From NCBI RefSeq assembly GCF_001426375.1, contig NZ_LMEO01000053.1, positions 499 through 64,498 of the forward strand: a DNA stretch of 64,000 nt. Direction: 5' to 3'. Positions 59,568 to 64,000 of this stretch are shown here, one piece after another. The position numbers were made by a program, and so were the translations under genes. Numbering within the stretch: the first letter of the stretch is position 1; each line of letters starts with the position of its first letter. The stretch comes from Paenibacillus sp. Root444D2. Its GTDB lineage: Bacteria; Bacillota; Bacilli; Paenibacillales; NBRC-103111. The notes beneath the pieces were generated by a model. The model was not told where the DNA came from. It searched no databases and was given only the letters and a program-made list of their open reading frames with translations.

Positions 59568-62500
59568 TTATTGTTTGTTTAACAAGTACTCGGCATCCCG
59601 AAGCAAGTAATCAGCGGCTTTCTCAGTAATATGCTTTCCTCTAAGCGCCTGTACTTGATTCACAAGGGCTGCCAGTTCATTCGCCGCCAATTTGCTTTGC
59701 AAGCTCTTTGCAATACCCATGTTATCGATCCAGATATACTCGCCATTGATCCATCCGGCTTCCGTAAAGCGTCTGACCAGGGCCTGCATAGACTCCATGC
59801 TGGCGGTAGTCTGGAAGATGACCGTTTGACTGCTCGTATTCCCTGCCATATCGCTAGCCGTTACGACCAACGAATGTGAACCGAGAGGCAAGGATAAGAG
59901 CGGAATGCCAGCTCCTTCCCGCACGCTATACGTATCCAGCGTGACCGTAATCTTGCTGTTGTCTACACCGGATAGATTATCGTTGAGCGTCAGAACCGGC
60001 GTTATCTCCAAGGAATCGTTATACGCACCGTACACGATACCAGATACGGTAATTGCCGGGGCAGTCGTATCCAGATTGAAGGCGGTCAATTGTACGTTCC
60101 CCGCAATCCCTGCTTCGTTCCTTGAACGGTAGCTGACCGTATACTTGCCGTCTTGGTTGAACGTTATCGGCTCTGTGTAACTTTGCCATGTATTGCCGCC
60201 CAGACTATATTCCGCATGACCGGAAGTCGACAATTCGACGGTAACCGGCGTCGTGTACCACCCGTTCGTCCCATTCGGGTCCGCAGGATCTTCGGATGCC
60301 ACGATTTTGTAGATCAAGTTGTCCAGCGCTGTCTTCAAGCTATCGGCAGCTGCGTCAAGTTGGCTTTGGGTTGCTTGTGCAGTTGCATCAACCAACATGG
60401 CGCTGGTAAACGCCGTTTGCAATCCTGCATAGCTGTCGTCCGTATAACGCTCGGCAGCAACTTGAACCACTTGCCCCAGCAAGAGGGTAATCCGCTCGCG
60501 ATCGATCGTCTTTTCGTAGAATTCCAGCTCGCCGACATTGGCAAAGCCAGTCGAAGTGGTATATCGCAAATAATGGTATGGTAAATTTTTGTTAATCTCT
60601 TGCGAGTACCATTTTACATCCGTAACGCCATTGATCGTATACAAGTCAGTATAGTTAACCCCATCGTTAGAGCCCTGGATTCGCGCCCCGTTCATCCGGG
60701 ATGCAGAACCTGGCCGTGGGATATACTTGATGCCGACAATGGTCTTGGCATTTCCCGCACCCAAGTCAACGGTAACCCAACCGGCGGCAGTCTTCGTGTC
60801 TGGGTACGTGTTCGGATCGCCGTCAAATGCGCGCCATCCATTCGCTGCTGCGCTTAATTTCCCGTCCCACGAAATACTGGATGCCGTCACCATGGAAGAG
60901 GTTATGGCAACTTTCCGGGTCAAAGCGCTGACCGGCACGAGCATCGCCTTGGAATCCTGCATTTGTTGAAGAATGGCTATCTTGTTGACGCCCGGTTTCG
61001 ACAAGTCGGCCTTGAGCTGGTTCACTCTCAGTTGATACAGGGCATAGCTTTGCTCCGTGTAACCCGCCGGTGGAACCATCTTAGAATCGAGATAGGCGGC
61101 ATCATAATCCAGTTCGCCATGGAATCTCACTTCCGACATATTCCCGAACCAGGCGTTCCCGTTGAATATGCGGATATACCGGTAAGGAGTATTGTCGGTA
61201 ATCGACAAGTTCTGCCAATCCTTCGTAGATGCCGCTAATGGAGAGATCGTCGTCCAGTTCGAATTGTCGTTGGATCCCTGAATGGTTGCACCTTTGATCC
61301 TGGTGTAGTAGCTGTCTTGCCTTGCCAGCAACTCCACAACCTTTAATTTCGCCTTGGCGCCTCGGAAGTCAAATTTGACCCACGACCCGGCTCCGTTGCC
61401 ATTCAGCCGGTAATCGGTAACCGAACCGGGATTGCCATCGAAAAGAGCGTTCGCCGTTGCGATTGCGTCTGCCGGGGATCTGCCGTTAGAATCGGTCACA
61501 TCCGTAATGGATGTCACATTGCGGATCAAGTCCGATTCATCAGCCAAGGTCAAGGAAGATCCGTCGGTAGTCGATGTTTTTGCCGGCGCGTCCAGCCCTT
61601 CGGATGTTTTGTATTGGATGCCGAAATTCACCGGTCCCGGAGCAGCATTGGACCCCATCACCGCTTTCGCTGTCCAGTTGATTTGGTCATCCGACATGAC
61701 CGTCGCATCTTGGCCTTGAATCTTCACGTTCACCGTGTTGATCGGTTCCATCGAAGTGAATGCGAGATTCACCGTATCGCCGGTTTCAATCCGGTCGAGT
61801 AAGGCTTGCTCCGAGCTGATGGACACCGAGCTGATCTTCGTCAGTACCTTGGCCGATCCATGGAATCTCACTTCCGCCATATTCCCGAACCAGGCGTTCC
61901 CATTGATGATTCGGATATACCGGTAAGGCTGATTGTCGTTAACTGATAAAATTTGCCAATCCTTCGTGGACACAGCACCCGAAGAGATGGTTTTCCAGGT
62001 TGTATTGTCATTGGAGCCTTGAATGACCGCGCCATTGATTCGGGTATAGTATCCGTCCTGCCTTGCCAGCAGCTCCACATACTTCAATTGGGCATAGCTG
62101 CCTTGCCCGAAGTCGAATTGGACCCACGAATCGGCTCCGTTGCCGTTCAGGCGGTAATCGGTCGATGATGCAGGATTGTTATCGAACAAAACGTTCGCCG
62201 TTGCAATAGCGTCTGCCGGCGATCTGCCGTTGGAATCGGTAACCGCAGCGATGGACGTCACATTTGGAATGACATCCGATTCATCCACCAGAATCAAGCG
62301 AGACCCGTCGGTTACGAACATCGTTTCCGGGGCATCGGTCCCTTCCGCCGTCTGATAATGAAGCTTGAATGTCACATTGCCCGGCGACGTCCCCTGCTGC
62401 ATGACCGCTTCGGCCGTCCAGCCCAGGCCATCCTCCGAATGAACGGTCGCGGGTACACCCTGAATCGCAACCTTCACGTTCTGAATGGCTTCCGTCGATT

Positions 62501-64000
62501 GGAAGGACAATTTCGCTGTGTCTCCCATGACGATCCGCCCTCCGATGACCTGATCCGAACCGATGGAGACCGATGCGATCTTGTTGATGACCTCGTGACG
62601 CTTCCCGAAGATATGGAACTCGGACAATTCAATGAAGGGAGCGTCGTACGGTTTTTGAATCAATTCGATCTTCAGAAAACGGAATGGCTCATTCTGGAGC
62701 TCTGGCGACACCGCCAACATATTCATGGCTGTCGAAACGGGGGTCACTCCCGGCGTCAACCGGGTCCAGTTTTCTTTGTCGTTGGATCCGTATATGGTAA
62801 TGCCGCCGCCGCGTTCAGGAAATCCTCCTCGTGCTTGAATCCCGAACGCACTGGCCGAAACCCGAAAATTGGGCCCCATGTCCATATCAACGTCCCTACC
62901 GGACGAGCTCGGGTCATTATCCATGTAAGTTCCCGTATTGAAGCCCGCAGACAAGAACATCCCCTGATAATTGATACTGCCGTCGCCCAGCAACGGCGTG
63001 GTTAACTGAAGTCCTTGCACGACGCCATGCAGAACCGCCAGCTTCTGATAGAATTCGGCGTCCGTTGCAGTATTCATAACGCTCATGATTTCGTTGTATG
63101 CTTGTTTATACGTATCGAGCGTGGCCCAGATATAATCCGTGTTGGCGTCATAGGGCGCAATGACGGCATCCACCGCCGACTGCCGATCATTTGCGACGGT
63201 AACCGTGACATCTCTTGTGGATACCGTTGTGCCGTCGGAAGCTTCCACGCTGAAGGCATACGTTCCGGCTTGCGCCGGTTTCCAGGAAAATGTGCCGGTG
63301 CTTGTATCGAACACGGCGCCTTCGGGCGCACCCGCGATCCGATAGGTCACGACATCGGACGTGCCTGCGTCCGTTGCCGAGAAATCATAATGGAGCGCCG
63401 CATCGGACCCAACATAGGCAAACAGGTTCAAAGCGGTTTTTCCTTCATTAAACACCGGCGGCGTCAGTTCATTGGCCGCGTTGACATTGATATGGTCGAT
63501 ATCGACCGTCGTTCCGTTGCCTATAATCGTGAAATAACTCAGGGTCCAGAGCCCACCGCCTTCAGAATATACATATCTCCATTGCTCCTGGGTATCCGGC
63601 AACGTGATCGTTTGGCCCGAGGCTACAAGCTTCGCCGCACCGTTCGTCCGAATCTTGTATCCGAGCACGCTCGAACCGCTGCCGGATTCAACCAAAGCGA
63701 TTTTGCTGCCGGATTCCGTGGCCTGGATGCGGACGAAGGAAACATCGCCCTCTTGCATGGCGGTCGAGTTGCCGTCCAAGTTGGTGAACCGATCCTCGAC
63801 CTCCTTCCAATTCGGATTCGGGTTCACCTTCGGGAGATGGGCCGTTCCTTCGGCCTCGGCTTCCTTAGGGATGTACAGCCAATATTCCCCTCCGGAATCC
63901 CGTGATGCCCAACTGTAATCCGTCCTCTTGTTGAACATCTCCGTGTAGTAGGGAGCAACTTGCTCCATGTCCAAGCCTTGCTCATATTTATAGTAATAGT
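59568..64000 (-). CDS. Giant secreted discoidin/Ig-domain polysaccharide-active protein (5' end outside window)
   Basis: At least 1,475 codons; the frame is open through the window edge, so the catalytic or signal part is missing. From the visible end: an Ig-like putative-Ig domain (VTYRIAGAPEGAVFDTSTGTFSWKP), then two F5/8C (discoidin) modules in a duplicated ~245-residue unit (QFDFGQGSYAQLKYVELLARQDGYYTRINGAVIQGSNDNTTW), another discoidin module, a FIVAR-type helix bundle (YTDDSYAGLQTAFTSAMLVD), and an OmpL47-like Ig domain (AEYSLGGNTWQSYTEPITFNQDGKYTVSYRS). The C terminus LRDAEYLLNKQ is helical. Probably a cell-surface glycan-binding or lyase protein. Confidence 0.85.
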   Translation of the reverse strand, partial: YYYKYEQGLDMEQVAPYYTEMFNKRTDYSWASRDSGGEYWLYIPKEAEAEGTAHLPKVNPNPNWKEVEDRFTNLDGNSTAMQEGDVSFVRIQATESGSKIALVESGSGSSVLGYKIRTNGAAKLVASGQTITLPDTQEQWRYVYSEGGGLWTLSYFTIIGNGTTVDIDHINVNAANELTPPVFNEGKTALNLFAYVGSDAALHYDFSATDAGTSDVVTYRIAGAPEGAVFDTSTGTFSWKPAQAGTYAFSVEASDGTTVSTRDVTVTVANDRQSAVDAVIAPYDANTDYIWATLDTYKQAYNEIMSVMNTATDAEFYQKLAVLHGVVQGLQLTTPLLGDGSINYQGMFLSAGFNTGTYMDNDPSSSGRDVDMDMGPNFRVSASAFGIQARGGFPERGGGITIYGSNDKENWTRLTPGVTPVSTAMNMLAVSPELQNEPFRFLKIELIQKPYDAPFIELSEFHIFGKRHEVINKIASVSIGSDQVIGGRIVMGDTAKLSFQSTEAIQNVKVAIQGVPATVHSEDGLGWTAEAVMQQGTSPGNVTFKLHYQTAEGTDAPETMFVTDGSRLILVDESDVIPNVTSIAAVTDSNGRSPADAIATANVLFDNNPASSTDYRLNGNGADSWVQFDFGQGSYAQLKYVELLARQDGYYTRINGAVIQGSNDNTTWKTISSGAVSTKDWQILSVNDNQPYRYIRIINGNAWFGNMAEVRFHGSAKVLTKISSVSISSEQALLDRIETGDTVNLAFTSMEPINTVNVKIQGQDATVMSDDQINWTAKAVMGSNAAPGPVNFGIQYKTSEGLDAPAKTSTTDGSSLTLADESDLIRNVTSITDVTDSNGRSPADAIATANALFDGNPGSVTDYRLNGNGAGSWVKFDFRGAKAKLKVVELLARQDSYYTRIKGATIQGSNDNSNWTTISPLAASTKDWQNLSITDNTPYRYIRIFNGNAWFGNMSEVRFHGELDYDAAYLDSKMVPPAGYTEQSYALYQLRVNQLKADLSKPGVNKIAILQQMQDSKAMLVPVSALTRKVAITSSMVTASSISWDGKLSAAANGWRAFDGDPNTYPDTKTAAGWVTVDLGAGNAKTIVGIKYIPRPGSASRMNGARIQGSNDGVNYTDLYTINGVTDVKWYSQEINKNLPYHYLRYTTSTGFANVGELEFYEKTIDRERITLLLGQVVQVAAERYTDDSYAGLQTAFTSAMLVDATAQATQSQLDAAADSLKTALDNLIYKIVASEDPADPNGTNGWYTTPVTVELSTSGHAEYSLGGNTWQSYTEPITFNQDGKYTVSYRSRNEAGIAGNVQLTAFNLDTTAPAITVSGIVYGAYNDSLEITPVLTLNDNLSGVDNSKITVTLDTYSVREGAGIPLLSLPLGSHSLVVTASDMAGNTSSQTVIFQTTASMESMQALVRRFTEAGWINGEYIWIDNMGIAKSLQSKLAANELAALVNQVQALRGKHITEKAADYLLRDAEYLLNKQ
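61107..62585 (-). repeat. Tandem duplication of about 740 bp inside the giant gene
   Basis: The segment from IASVSIGSDQVIGGRIVMGD to GNMAEVRFHG (about 62585-61850) is repeated as ISSVSISSEQALLDRIETGD to GNMSEVRFHG (about 61845-61107), with clear similarity throughout. Confidence 0.75.

Noticed and set aside
62358-63905. Long plus-strand frames (215 and 296 codons) opposite the giant discoidin gene
   Set aside because: They mirror the Gly/Ser/Thr-rich coding strand, have no ribosome site and no recognisable motif.

Overview
The window looks like a chromosomal stretch of a spore-forming Firmicute, most likely Paenibacillus or a close relative such as Cohnella. The signs are an alpha/beta-type small acid-soluble spore protein, a YjcZ-type spore peptide, strong AGGAGG ribosome binding sites, many intrinsic terminators, a large set of one-component regulators each paired with a small enzyme, and long secreted multidomain polysaccharide-active proteins. 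No rRNA, tRNA or CRISPR array was seen. The window starts inside an ABC ATPase gene and ends inside a very long secreted-protein gene.

Region 1 (1-27.2 kb) is mostly small regulator/enzyme modules: padR with a pentapeptide protein and a DrrA-like ATPase; two ArsR-SRPBCC-DoxX modules (4.1-5.4 and 7.6-8.7 kb); two TetR-SDR modules (9.2-10.6 and 20.1-21.6 kb); an ECF41-type sigma factor divergent from VOC and DoxX genes; and an HxlR gene flanked by an inverted pair of operator regions, followed by a monooxygenase. Also here are spore-surface-like small genes (5.5-7.4 kb), a glycosyltransferase, an MFS permease, a cupin, and an Lsa-type ABC-F antibiotic-resistance gene whose leader contains a terminator/antiterminator pair. 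Several promoters carry readable operators.

Region 2 (27.2-36 kb) is a fructan locus: an AraC regulator divergent from an ABC sugar importer (binding protein and two permeases), a cytosolic GH32 fructosidase and a cytosolic GH91 enzyme (inulin fructotransferase or DFA III hydrolase). The best reading is import of difructose anhydride III or inulin oligosaccharides, opening by GH91 and cleavage to fructose by GH32. Three AAACGTTT palindromes exactly 21 bp apart lie in the divergent promoter region.

Region 3 (36-53.3 kb) is a patchwork with much decay: fragments of an integrase, IS110 transposase, ABC permease, PIG-L deacetylase, ThiF/E1-like protein and GH42 enzyme, plus dispersed repeats. 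Intact genes include a MarR/hydrolase pair with three shared operator repeats, a protein kinase-like phosphotransferase, a PP2C-like phosphatase, an epoxide hydrolase and an FNR-type-site-preceded hcp. The most unusual gene is at 39.5 kb: an ArsR-like DNA-binding domain fused to a GyrB-type GHKL ATP-binding domain with an altered catalytic residue, preceded by a promoter with three TACGTA boxes.

Region 4 (53.3-64 kb) is a polysaccharide degradation locus on the minus strand: a GH28-like beta-helix enzyme, a GH97 glycosidase, a secreted alginate-lyase-fold protein with FN3 and ricin-type lectin domains, and a giant secreted discoidin-domain protein with an internal tandem duplication of about 740 bp.
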